From contig JAJZHR010000189.1 of the NCBI GenBank assembly GCA_021810815.1, forward strand, positions 1-5,597: DNA of 5,597 bases, given 5' to 3'. This document shows, one piece after another, positions 1 to 5,353 of this stretch. How positions within the stretch are numbered: the first letter of the stretch is position 1; each line of letters begins with the position of its first letter. The DNA is from Acidobacteriota bacterium. Lineage in GTDB: Bacteria > Acidobacteriota > Terriglobia > Terriglobales > Acidobacteriaceae. The notes under the pieces were generated by a model that had not been told where the DNA came from, did not search any database, and saw only the letters and a list, made by a program, of their open reading frames with translations. The translations under genes and the position numbers were made by a program.

Positions 1-589
1 TATTGGAGTTACGCACCATCGCGAGAACAACCGTGCCGCCAGGATTGACGGCTACCTTGTCGACGTTGGGCAGACTGAAGGCATAGGTGCTTCCGCCAGT
101 GGACATGACGAGCTGGCCGGACTGCTCGGCAGCGCCTGCGAATACGATTCCCGTCGGCGTGGCAGCGGCTGAAGGTGAGTTGGCATTGAAGCCGGCCGCT
201 GTTCCAGAGCTGGTTTCCTTGCCGTAGTTGATGGCCGTCAAGTTGCCGTCATTGAGCGACAGGACGTAGCCCGTCAACTGCTCCGGGTAGTTGATGATGC
301 TGATCGGGTTGGCTTCGGAGTATCCCGAGATGGAGAAGCGCTGAATCGTGTCCTGAATGTTTCCGCGCAGATCATTGAATCCGTCGAGGACCTCGAGCCC
401 ACCGCTGGTGCCGTTGGCGGTGTAGGCGGCCATGACGCGATAGAGCAGACCGCTGGGAGGAGTAGGCCGACCCGCATAGTTGTACTGCGGGTAGTAGTAA
501 AGAGGCCGCCGACAGGCAGTCGGAACCAGCGTAGCAACAGCCAACAGAAGGCCAGCAAAGAGCTGGGCTTTGACACTTCGAATCTTCAA
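1..589 (-). CDS. Secreted/lipoprotein-like beta-propeller-type protein, N-terminal part (3' end off the window)
   Basis: The reading frame stays open for 196 codons from a TTG at 589–587 to the window edge. The TTG is chosen because GGAG (602–599) lies 9 bases upstream; an in-frame stop at 625–623 limits extension, and the first in-frame ATG falls after the export signal, so it would lose it. Residues 1–25 form a signal peptide: basic MKIRSVK, then a hydrophobic stretch (LFAGLLLAVATLV), ending at Cys26. The sequence before that Cys (VPTAC) is a poor lipobox because Pro sits at -3, so lipoprotein status is uncertain. The mature start is Tyr/Pro-rich (LYYYPQYNY). Residues from about 95 on show blade-like beta segments (LTGYVLSLNDGNLTAINYG; VDKVAVNPGGTVVLAMV) resembling YncE/YVTN-type propellers. 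That family link is inference from pattern only, and the function is unknown. The gene is divergent from the methionine gene. Confidence 0.62.
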   Translation of the reverse strand, partial: MKIRSVKAQLFAGLLLAVATLVPTACRRPLYYYPQYNYAGRPTPPSGLLYRVMAAYTANGTSGGLEVLDGFNDLRGNIQDTIQRFSISGYSEANPISIINYPEQLTGYVLSLNDGNLTAINYGKETSSGTAAGFNANSPSAAATPTGIVFAGAAEQSGQLVMSTGGSTYAFSLPNVDKVAVNPGGTVVLAMVRNSN

Positions 590-598
590 CGTAAACCA

Positions 599-602
599 CT
601 CC
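599..602 (-). promoter_or_regulatory. Ribosome binding site deciding the TTG start of the secreted protein
   Basis: GGAG on the minus strand sits 9 bases before the TTG at 589–587. No ATG or GTG start in that frame keeps the signal peptide, so this site is the main argument for the TTG start. Confidence 0.5.
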
Positions 603-773
603 AAACCGGTGCGCTCGCCGCGCTAGGGACTGCTAACCAAGTATGACGAGTATATCAGGCGGAAGTGAGCGGGTATGTGTATCCGACCCGCCGGTGGCGT
701 GTCTGCACGCGGCTGACGTTATACCATGAGGGTTACGCCCGAGGATGATGGAACCGAAACAGGCGTGCAGGAC

Positions 774-778
774 AGGAG
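774..778 (+). promoter_or_regulatory. Ribosome binding site favouring the ATG at 783
   Basis: AGGAG ends 4 bases before the ATG at 783. The alternative upstream ATG at 726 has no purine-rich site before it. The 783 start also leaves only a short leader before the conserved CDGAMGT motif, as in YitJ-type homologues. Confidence 0.5.
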
Positions 779-782
779 CCAC

Positions 783-2660
783 ATGGAGGCCGCAGTAGAC
801 AAGCTCTTCGCCGGTGAGACAGTGCTGTGCGACGGTGCGATGGGAACGATGTTGTACGGTTGCGGCGTGTTCATCAACCGCTGCTACGACGAGTTGAACG
901 TCACGCAACCGGAGATGGTTCGCAGCGTGCACGAGCTGTACCTGCAAGCCGGCGCACAGGTGATTGAGACCAACACGTTTGGTGCCAACGCGTTCCGGCT
1001 GGAAGGCTTTGGCCTGCGTGACAAGGTGGCCGCGTTCAACCTTGCCGGCGCGAAGATAGCGCGTCAGTGTGCGGATGCGCTGGCCGAGAAGCAGGGGGCC
1101 GTCGCCTTCGTCGCTGGCGCTGTCGGTTCGCTGGGGCTGCAGCTTGAACCGAAGGGCAAGACGACGCTGACCGAAGCGCGCGCCGCGTTTGCCGAGCAGA
1201 TCCGCGCACTGGCCGAGGGCGGCGTGGATCTTCTGGTGGCCGAGACGATGATGTCCGTTGCCGAAGCCGAGCAGGCGGTGCTGGCGGCCCGGGAGGCGGC
1301 TCCTCAGCTCAAGATCGTCGTCCTGATGACGGTGAACGAAGACGGCAACTGCCTGGACGGCAGCAGCCCGGAGAGCGCGGCCGAGCGGCTTACGGCTGCG
1401 GGCGCGGACGCGATCGGCTGCAACTGCAGCGTTGGCCCGGCGACTGTGCTGGGTGTGATCGAGCGTATGCGTGCCGCGACCACGCTGCCGTTGGTCGCGA
1501 TGCCCAATGCGGGGATGCCGCGGCAGATCGAAGGGCGCAACATCTACCTGACTTCGCCGGAGTATATGGCGAGCTTTGCGCGGAAGTTCGTGCGCGCAGG
1601 AGCAAGCTGGGTGGGCGGCTGCTGCGGGACCACACCGGAGCACACGCGCGCGATGCGGGGTGCGATCCGGGCGATGGCTGCACAGGAGTCGGGAGAGTCT
1701 GCATCGAGACTGGCCGCGAGCGTGAGCGCGGAATCGGAGGCAGGCGTTGAGCCGCAGCCGATGGCGGAGCGTTCCGGCATCGGGCGACGGATTGCCACCG
1801 GCGAGTTCGTGACGATGGTCGAGATTGTTCCACCCAAGGGCTTCGACTGCGCGAAGGAGCTGGCCGGTGCGGCGCTGATGCAGCAGCATGGCGTTCACGC
1901 GATCAACGTGCCGGATTCGCCGCGGGCCAGCGCGCGGATGAGCGCGCAGACGCTTTGCCTGCAGATTCAGCAGCAGGTCGGCATCGAGACGGTGCTGCAT
2001 TACACGTGCCGCGATCGCAATGTGCTGAGCATCCAGAGCGACTTGCTGGGTGCGGCTTCCATGGGGCTGAAGAATATCCTCTGCCTGACGGGCGATCCGC
2101 CGAAGATGGGCAACTATCCGGACGCGACGGCGGTGTTCGACGTGGATGCGATCGGGCTGACGAGCATTGTGCGCGGTTTGAACCATGGACTCGATATCGG
2201 GAAGAATCCTATCGGCGGCTCGACGGGGTTCACGATCTCCGTGGCGGCCAATCCTGGCGTTCCAGACATCGAGCACGAGCTGCGACGCTTTGAGCATAAA
2301 GTCGAAGCCGGTGCGGAGTTCTGCATCACGCAGCCGGTGTTTGACCTGAAGTTGCTGGAGCAGTTTCTGCGACGCATTGAAGGATTTCGTATTCCTGTGG
2401 TCGCGGGCATCTGGCCGCTGACCAGTCTGCGCAACGCCGAGGTGCTGAAGAACGATCTGCGCGTCTCGATGCCGGATGCGATTCTGCAGCGTATGGCGGC
2501 CGCTCCGAACCGCGAGGTCGCGCTCGCGGAGGGCCTGGCGATTGCGCGTGAGATGCTGCGCAGCGTTCGTGGCGAGGTGCAGGGCGTGCAGGTGAGTGCA
2601 CCGTTTGGCAAGTATCAGGCCGCAGCCGATGTGCTGGCCGTGCTGGAAGAGGGGAACTGA
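783..2660 (+). CDS. Bifunctional homocysteine S-methyltransferase / 5,10-methylenetetrahydrofolate reductase
   Basis: A 625-residue fusion of the YitJ type (B. subtilis YitJ is of similar length). Residues about 8–297 are the homocysteine methyltransferase barrel: CDGAMGT (16–22), ETNTFGAN (62–69) and the three zinc cysteines that bind and activate homocysteine, Cys215 in GCNC and Cys280–Cys281 in GGCCGT. An Ala/Ser/Glu-rich linker (about 300–335) follows. Residues about 338–622 are the flavin-dependent MTHFR (MetF) barrel: VEIVPPKG (346–353) with the catalytic-type Glu347, LTGDPPKMGNY (435–445), ITQPVFD (515–521) and GIWPL (542–546). The second half should make 5-methyl-THF using NAD(P)H; the first half methylates homocysteine to methionine. 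There is no B12 or B12-reactivation domain, so this is not a full MetH, and the methyl donor cannot be read from sequence. The ATG at 726 would add 19 unconserved residues. Its stop overlaps the xseB start. Confidence 0.93.
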   Translation: MEAAVDKLFAGETVLCDGAMGTMLYGCGVFINRCYDELNVTQPEMVRSVHELYLQAGAQVIETNTFGANAFRLEGFGLRDKVAAFNLAGAKIARQCADALAEKQGAVAFVAGAVGSLGLQLEPKGKTTLTEARAAFAEQIRALAEGGVDLLVAETMMSVAEAEQAVLAAREAAPQLKIVVLMTVNEDGNCLDGSSPESAAERLTAAGADAIGCNCSVGPATVLGVIERMRAATTLPLVAMPNAGMPRQIEGRNIYLTSPEYMASFARKFVRAGASWVGGCCGTTPEHTRAMRGAIRAMAAQESGESASRLAASVSAESEAGVEPQPMAERSGIGRRIATGEFVTMVEIVPPKGFDCAKELAGAALMQQHGVHAINVPDSPRASARMSAQTLCLQIQQQVGIETVLHYTCRDRNVLSIQSDLLGAASMGLKNILCLTGDPPKMGNYPDATAVFDVDAIGLTSIVRGLNHGLDIGKNPIGGSTGFTISVAANPGVPDIEHELRRFEHKVEAGAEFCITQPVFDLKLLEQFLRRIEGFRIPVVAGIWPLTSLRNAEVLKNDLRVSMPDAILQRMAAAPNREVALAEGLAIAREMLRSVRGEVQGVQVSAPFGKYQAAADVLAVLEEGN

Positions 2661-2926
2661 TGGCAAGCTTTGAAGACAAATTGGCGGAGCTGGAGAAGGT
2701 CGTCGAACGGCTGGAGCGCGGCGACCTGACGCTGGAAGAGAACGTGGGCCTGTTTGAACGTGGAACGCATCTTTCCAACGCCTGCAGGGAGGAGCTGGAT
2801 CGCGCGGAGAGCCGGATTCAGGTGCTGCTCGATCCGAAGGGTCATGGTCCGGTTCGTGTCGGCGAGCTGGAGGTTGACGCCGAGGAGGATGTCGCGGACG
2901 AGGACTACGGCGACGGCCGTCTTTAG
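2660..2926 (+). CDS. xseB: Exodeoxyribonuclease VII small subunit
   Basis: An 88-residue protein with the XseB helical hairpin: FEDKLAELEKVVERLERGD (4–22), then LTLEENVGLFERG (23–35) and a second helix to about residue 58. XseB subunits assemble with XseA in exonuclease VII, a cytoplasmic enzyme that degrades single-stranded DNA to oligonucleotides during repair. The family core is about 60–65 residues; here it is followed by an acidic tail (70–84, rich in Asp/Glu) that is probably disordered. The ATG overlaps the upstream stop by one base (TGATG), and GAGGGG lies 5 bases before it, so translation is probably coupled to the methionine gene. xseA is not in the window; pairing xseB with a methionine/folate gene has no obvious functional logic and may just be shared transcription. 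Confidence 0.93.
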   Translation: MASFEDKLAELEKVVERLERGDLTLEENVGLFERGTHLSNACREELDRAESRIQVLLDPKGHGPVRVGELEVDAEEDVADEDYGDGRL

Positions 2927-2938
2927 AGCCTCTTCGCC

Positions 2939-2976
2939 GGGGGTGTGGGGTACCCCCCTCCCCCCCCTCTGTTTTT
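2939..2976 (+). terminator. Candidate rho-independent terminator after xseB
   Basis: Twelve bases after the xseB stop, G-tracts at 2939–2943 and 2947–2950 face C-tracts at 2953–2958 and 2960–2967 around a GTAC turn. Paired symmetrically (2939 with 2964, 2947 with 2956) they form a stem of nine G-C pairs with two mismatches. T5 follows at 2972–2976 after CCCTCTG. The gap between stem and T-run is longer than in textbook terminators, so termination is likely but not certain. The C-tract also has many alternative registers. Confidence 0.5.
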
Positions 2977-2997
2977 GCTTGATCTCTGGAATCAACA

Positions 2998-3136
2998 GGT
3001 TACGGGGTGTTGTGGCTGTAAAATATTGATTGCAGAGATTTTACGGGCAAAATATTCAAAACATTGAGGTTAGGGGTGGAGTGGCTGTAAGCTGTTGATT
3101 GCAGATATGTTACAGGCATAATATTCAAAACATTGG
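2998..3136. repeat. 69-bp tandem repeat, two units
   Basis: Two adjacent units, about 2998–3067 and 3068–3136, repeat with an offset of 69 bases. Shared blocks are GGTTA, TGGCTGTAA (3013 and 3082), TTGATTGCAGA, a TTAC block and ATATTCAAAACATTG. A third unit begins at 3137 (GGTTAGGGCGG) and stops. Each unit can fold a hairpin: CTGTAAAAT with ATTTTACGG (3016–3024 and 3038–3046), and CTGTAA with TTACAG (3085–3090 and 3110–3115). A one-base indel separates the units near the G-run. It is AT-richer than the flanking genes. Confidence 0.8.
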
Positions 3137-3159
3137 GGTTAGGGCGGTTTGTCGGCAGA

Positions 3160-3207
3160 TGTAGTCGTGCCGAAGCTGGCAAAACGCAGATTCCCTTCGG
3201 GAATGAC
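3160..3207. repeat. Hairpin element, copy 1 (TGTAGTCG…GCAGATTCC…GGAATGAC)
   Basis: TGTAGTCG (3160–3167) is followed by GCAGATTCC (3186–3194) and GGAATGAC (3200–3207). The core ATTCCCTTCGGGAAT (3190–3204) is a perfect 6-bp inverted repeat with a 3-base loop. The same three blocks recur at 3625–3673, so this is probably one copy of a dispersed intergenic element. It leads directly into the 45-bp array. Confidence 0.6.
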
Positions 3208-3330
3208 GGGCACGAGGGGAGCATCCGCAACAAAAGAGAGTTTGGGAATGACGGGCACGAGGGGGTCGTCCGCAACAAAAGAGAGTTTGGGAATGACGGG
3301 CACGAGGGGAGCATCCGCACGAAGAGACGG
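3199..3330. repeat. 45-bp tandem repeat, about 2.7 units
   Basis: Units start at 3199, 3244 and 3289, each beginning GGGAATGACGGGCACGAGGG. Units 1 and 2 differ at three positions in 45 (AGCATCC against GTCGTCC). Unit 3 is identical to unit 1 for 31 bases (to 3319) and then decays. The period is divisible by three, so every frame stays open and gives 15-residue repeated peptides (for example FGNDGHEGSIRNKRE on the plus strand); I treat these as by-products. The first unit grows out of the right arm of the hairpin core at 3190–3204. Confidence 0.85.
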
Positions 3331-3367
3331 CTAGCGGGGGTCCTGGCGCGTCTGCCTTGGGGAGTCG

Positions 3368-3405
3368 GTTGCCAGTTGGCCCGTTGCCGGTTTCCCGTTT
3401 TTGCC
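3368..3405. repeat. Degenerate GTTGCC-type short tandem array
   Basis: Successive units GTTGCCA, GTTGGCCC, GTTGCCG, GTTTCCC and GTTTTTGCC run from 3368 to 3405 with a period of 7–9 bases. This looks like a decayed simple repeat; no coding or structural role is evident. Confidence 0.5.
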
Positions 3406-3480
3406 TCTACTTCTATTGTAAGGAGTTGGGTGGGGTAAATGTGTTTTTCGTTTTGCGGAGGGAAGTCGTTTTAGCAGAAT

Positions 3481-3520
3481 GGGTTACGGGTTCTGGGTGG
3501 TGGGTTGGGGGTTGACAGGG
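3481..3520 (+). other. G-quadruplex-type G-tract cluster
   Basis: Six G-tracts of at least three bases lie at 3481–3483, 3488–3490, 3495–3497, 3502–3504, 3507–3511 and 3518–3520. The first five are separated by only 2–4 bases, so this meets the standard four-tract intramolecular quadruplex pattern with short loops. It lies on the plus strand, the xseB-sense strand, in the convergent spacer. Confidence 0.6.
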
Positions 3521-3597
3521 CGAGTTTGGCGGGAAATTCGTGCAAAAAAGTGTAGAAGGACAAGTCTCAGGTTTTTGTGCAGGGAAGTGACGGACTC

Positions 3598-3616
3598 AAA
3601 AGGCCAGAGCGCTTTT
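3598..3616. terminator. A4/T4-flanked hairpin, weak bidirectional terminator candidate
   Basis: AAAAGGCCAGAGCGCTTTT pairs as AAAAGGC with GCCTTTT if the G at 3611 is bulged, leaving a 4-base loop. It ends in T4 on both strands, so it could stop transcripts from either direction. For the prenyl synthase it lies about 100 bases past the stop, just beyond the large inverted-arm element. The GC core is short, so strength is doubtful. Confidence 0.3.
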
Positions 3617-3619
3617 CCA

Positions 3620-3705
3620 TCAGGTGTAGTCGCCGCCCAAGATGCAGATTCCTCCGCTTCGCTGCGGAATGACAAATCGTGAAGATTGTTGGCGACTACA
3701 CCTGA
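3620..3705. repeat. 86-base element with perfect 15-bp inverted arms (hairpin element, copy 2)
   Basis: TCAGGTGTAGTCGCC (3620–3634) and its exact reverse complement GGCGACTACACCTGA (3691–3705) enclose 56 bases. Inside is a second copy of the core seen at 3186–3207: GCAGATTCC (3644–3652) and GGAATGAC (3666–3673), here with TCCGC/GCGGA as an inner stem. RNA from either strand could fold a two-tier stem-loop. On the minus strand it begins 12 bases after the prenyl synthase stop, so it may act in 3'-end formation or RNA protection. It also resembles a MITE-sized element, but no target-site duplication is visible at its edges and no T-run follows directly. Confidence 0.75.
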
Positions 3706-3717
3706 GAGGGAGCTGCC

Positions 3718-4737
3718 CTAGCGGTCGCGCGTGGTGACGAACGTTGGCACCCAGAGCAGGGCGCGCTTGAACTCGTTGTCGGGCAGCTCGGCGATGGACT
3801 GGCGGGCGGCCTCGGCGTAGGCGCAGGCCGTGTCCATGGCGTAGGAGAGCGAGCCGTGGCGCTGCAGGATTTCGAGGATGTCGACGTGCGCGACGCGGGC
3901 AAAGCTGCGGTCGGCGAGCACGGTGCGGATGGCCTCGCGGTCGGCGCCGGTGCCGCGTTCGAGCGCATGGATGACAGCCAGCGTCGCCTTGCCTTCGCGG
4001 AGATCGCTGGCGGCGGGCTTGCCGAGTACGTCGTCGGTCGCGGTGAGGTCGAGGACATCATCGACGATCTGGAAGGCCAGGCCGAGGTTGCGGCCGTACT
4101 CGCCGAGCGTCTGCTCGCAGGGAGCGTCGCTGTCGGGGTCCGTCGCGGCGAAGGGCTGCGGGTTGGCGATGACCGCGCCGAGTCGCATGGAGACCTGGAA
4201 GAGGCAGGCGGTCTTGCGGTAGATGAGGTCGAAGTACTCTTCCTCGTTGATGAGGTGGCCGAGCTTCTCCATCTGCAGCAGCTCGCCTTCGACCATCTGC
4301 TGGGTGAGCGAGATGAGCAGGTCGAGGATGCGGAAGTTGCGCTCCTGGAGGGCGGTCTGAAAGGCCTGCATGTAGAGCCAGTCGCCGGCGAGGACGCACT
4401 TGGCGTTGCCCCAGGTGGTGTTGGATGACGGTCGGCCGCGACGGGTGGAGGCTTCGTCGATGATGTCGTCGTGGACCAGCGTGGCGGTGTGCAGCATCTC
4501 GACGACGGCGCCGAGGCGGATGCGGGCTTTGCTGTCCGACTCCAGCGCCCGGCAGGCGAGCAGCAGCAGCATGGGACGGATGCGCTTGCCGCCGCCGGAC
4601 ATCAGGTAGTTGGCGATGTCCGTGACGACGGCTACTGGCGATTCGGCCTGACTGCCGAACTCGCGTTCGATGGCAGCGAGGTCGTCTTTCAGGAGGTCGA
4701 AGACCTCAGCCGCGGACGCGATGGAGATTGTGCTCAC
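3718..4737 (-). CDS. Polyprenyl diphosphate synthase, long-chain (IspB/HepT-like)
   Basis: A 339-residue trans-prenyltransferase of typical length. It has all family motifs: GGGKRIRP (48–55), the first Asp-rich motif DDIID (90–94) followed by RRGRPS, the second Asp-rich motif DDVLD (226–230) after GLAFQIV, and a GKPAASDLREGK segment (239–250). The Asp clusters hold magnesium-bound allylic diphosphate; the enzyme adds isopentenyl diphosphate units head to tail. The residue five before the first Asp is Ala85, a small side chain that leaves the product pocket open, which points to a long chain rather than geranyl or farnesyl product. A quinone side chain (octaprenyl or heptaprenyl) is the likely use; exact length cannot be read. 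The GTG start (4737) has GGAG 4 bases upstream. It follows yajQ by 85 bases and converges on xseB. Confidence 0.92.
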   Translation of the reverse strand: MSTISIASAAEVFDLLKDDLAAIEREFGSQAESPVAVVTDIANYLMSGGGKRIRPMLLLLACRALESDSKARIRLGAVVEMLHTATLVHDDIIDEASTRRGRPSSNTTWGNAKCVLAGDWLYMQAFQTALQERNFRILDLLISLTQQMVEGELLQMEKLGHLINEEEYFDLIYRKTACLFQVSMRLGAVIANPQPFAATDPDSDAPCEQTLGEYGRNLGLAFQIVDDVLDLTATDDVLGKPAASDLREGKATLAVIHALERGTGADREAIRTVLADRSFARVAHVDILEILQRHGSLSYAMDTACAYAEAARQSIAELPDNEFKRALLWVPTFVTTRDR

Positions 4738-4822
4738 GTAACTCCAAGAGTATCAGGGTTTGCGGCCTGGATGCGAGGGTGTGTCAAGACCTCGGAGTGG
4801 CCTGTTTTGCGCCGGATACACG
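4738..4822 (-). other. Short spacer between yajQ and the prenyl synthase
   Basis: It contains the ribosome site GGAG (4745–4742) for the GTG start. A TTGACA hexamer (4787–4782) resembles a -35 box, but no -10 sits at 16–18 bases; GATACT lies too far downstream. A weak 5-bp stem (4774–4778 with 4790–4794) is also present. No T-run terminator is seen, so read-through from yajQ is plausible. Confidence 0.4.
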
Positions 4823-5323
4823 CTAGTTGGAGCGGAAGTTCGTGAACTGGAGGTCGATTCCAAGGTCCTTGCCGCGCAGCAGGGCCATGATCTGCTGGAG
4901 CGTGTCGCGATCCTTGCTGGTGACGCGGACGGTGTCGCCCTGAATGCTGGCGTTCGCCTTCAGCTTGGAGTCCTTGATGAGCGCGACGATCTTCTTCGCG
5001 GGCTCGGACGCGACGCCCTGCTTCAGCGTGATCTTCTGGCGCACGGAGGAGTTGGATGCGGGCTCGATCTTGCCGTACTCGAGGTTCTTGAGCGAGACGT
5101 TGCGCTTGACCAGCTTCTGGCCGAGGATCTCGATGACGGCCTTGAGCGTGTACTCGTCCTGGCTGGCGAGCTGGATGGCCTCTTCCTTCTCGAGCGCGAT
5201 GGTGGACTTGGAGTTCTTCAGGTCGAAGCGCGCGTTGACCTCTTTGGTGGCCTGGTCGATGGCGTTCTTGACTTCCTGAATCTCTACCTTGCTGACGACG
5301 TCGAAGCTGTTATCTGCTGCCAT
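4823..5323 (-). CDS. yajQ: YajQ family nucleotide (cyclic di-GMP)-binding protein
   Basis: A 166-residue cytoplasmic protein matching the YajQ/DUF520 family (usually about 160–165 residues) over its whole length: FDVVSKVE (7–14), EVNARFDLKN (28–37), LKQG (100–103), KKIVALIKDSKLK (110–122), IQGDTVRVTSKDRD (127–140) and LQFTNFR (158–164). The family folds into two ferredoxin-like domains. Members from Xanthomonas and relatives bind cyclic di-GMP and act with transcription factors, while the E. coli protein was reported to bind nucleotides/tRNA; which applies here is unknown. The ATG at 5323 is the only sensible start, although the best ribosome site, AAAGGAAA (5343–5336), is about 14 bases away, longer than usual. 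It begins 30 bases after the tatD stop, so the two are likely cotranscribed. Confidence 0.95.
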   Translation of the reverse strand: MAADNSFDVVSKVEIQEVKNAIDQATKEVNARFDLKNSKSTIALEKEEAIQLASQDEYTLKAVIEILGQKLVKRNVSLKNLEYGKIEPASNSSVRQKITLKQGVASEPAKKIVALIKDSKLKANASIQGDTVRVTSKDRDTLQQIMALLRGKDLGIDLQFTNFRSN

Positions 5324-5353
5324 GATGTGTGTAGGTTTCCTTTGCGTTAACCA

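Larger units (their letters stand above)
590..782. promoter_or_regulatory. Divergent intergenic/promoter region
   Basis: This spacer must hold the promoters of both divergent genes. On the minus strand TGATATACT (657–649) is a good extended -10 element (TGn plus TATACT) that would start transcription about 50 bases before the TTG codon; no good -35 lies 17 bases upstream of it. On the plus strand TTATAC (719–724) is a possible -10 without a recognisable -35; if used, the ATG at 726 would be too close to the transcript start, favouring the 783 start. A 6-bp inverted repeat, GCGGGT (669–674) and ACCCGC (686–691) with an 11-base loop, lies between them and could be an operator or a chance stem. 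No S-box, cobalamin or other riboswitch core was recognised. Confidence 0.4.
2927..3717. other. Repeat-packed convergent intergenic region (791 bases)
   Basis: This lies between the 3' ends of xseB (plus) and the prenyl synthase (minus). In order it holds a C-rich terminator candidate, two 69-bp tandem units, a 45-bp tandem array headed by a short hairpin, a GTTGCC-type degenerate array, a run of G-tracts, an A4/T4-flanked hairpin and an element with 15-bp inverted arms. Parts are lower in GC than the genes (3017–3135) and parts are extreme G- or C-tracts. Short reading frames exist on both strands (for example 3000–3320 minus, 3133–3438 plus, 3479–3682 plus), but they lack convincing ribosome sites and their peptides simply translate the repeats. 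I see no gene here. Confidence 0.8.

Noticed and set aside
372..599. GTG-started 75-codon minus-strand frame
   Set aside because: It overlaps the TTG-started signal-peptide frame in another register and gives a Cys/Ser-rich peptide without motifs.
590..782. S-box, cobalamin or SAH riboswitch before the methionine gene
   Set aside because: These would fit the function, but none of their conserved core strings or multi-stem layouts could be recognised in this short leader; only small stems (669–691; 735–739 with 762–766) are seen.
633..2666. Long minus-strand open frame (677 codons) opposite the methionine gene
   Set aside because: It is a shadow of GC-rich codon usage: its peptide is Arg/His/Gln-rich with no recognisable motif, while the plus-strand frame has all domain motifs.
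3160..3330. CRISPR array
   Set aside because: The 45-bp units abut directly with no variable spacers, and no cas genes are present.
3133..3438. Plus-strand frame with 15-residue repeats (FGNDGHEGSIRNKRE)
   Set aside because: The peptide is a read-out of the 45-bp DNA array, with no ribosome site and a TTG start; other frames are equally open through the array.
3479..3682. Small plus-strand frame of 67 codons
   Set aside because: It runs through the G-tract cluster and the inverted-arm element; no ribosome site, and its end (SASLRNDKS) simply translates the dispersed hairpin.
3856..4428. Plus-strand open frame (190 codons) opposite the prenyl synthase
   Set aside because: Antisense shadow; low-complexity Val/Leu/Glu/Gly peptide without a family match, opposite a clear enzyme.
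4782..4787. TTGACA as a -35 box for the prenyl synthase
   Set aside because: No acceptable -10 hexamer lies 16–18 bases downstream; GATACT is about 27 bases away.
4760..5350. Plus-strand open frame (196 codons) opposite yajQ
   Set aside because: Antisense shadow rich in Leu/Asp/Val; yajQ matches its family end to end on the other strand.
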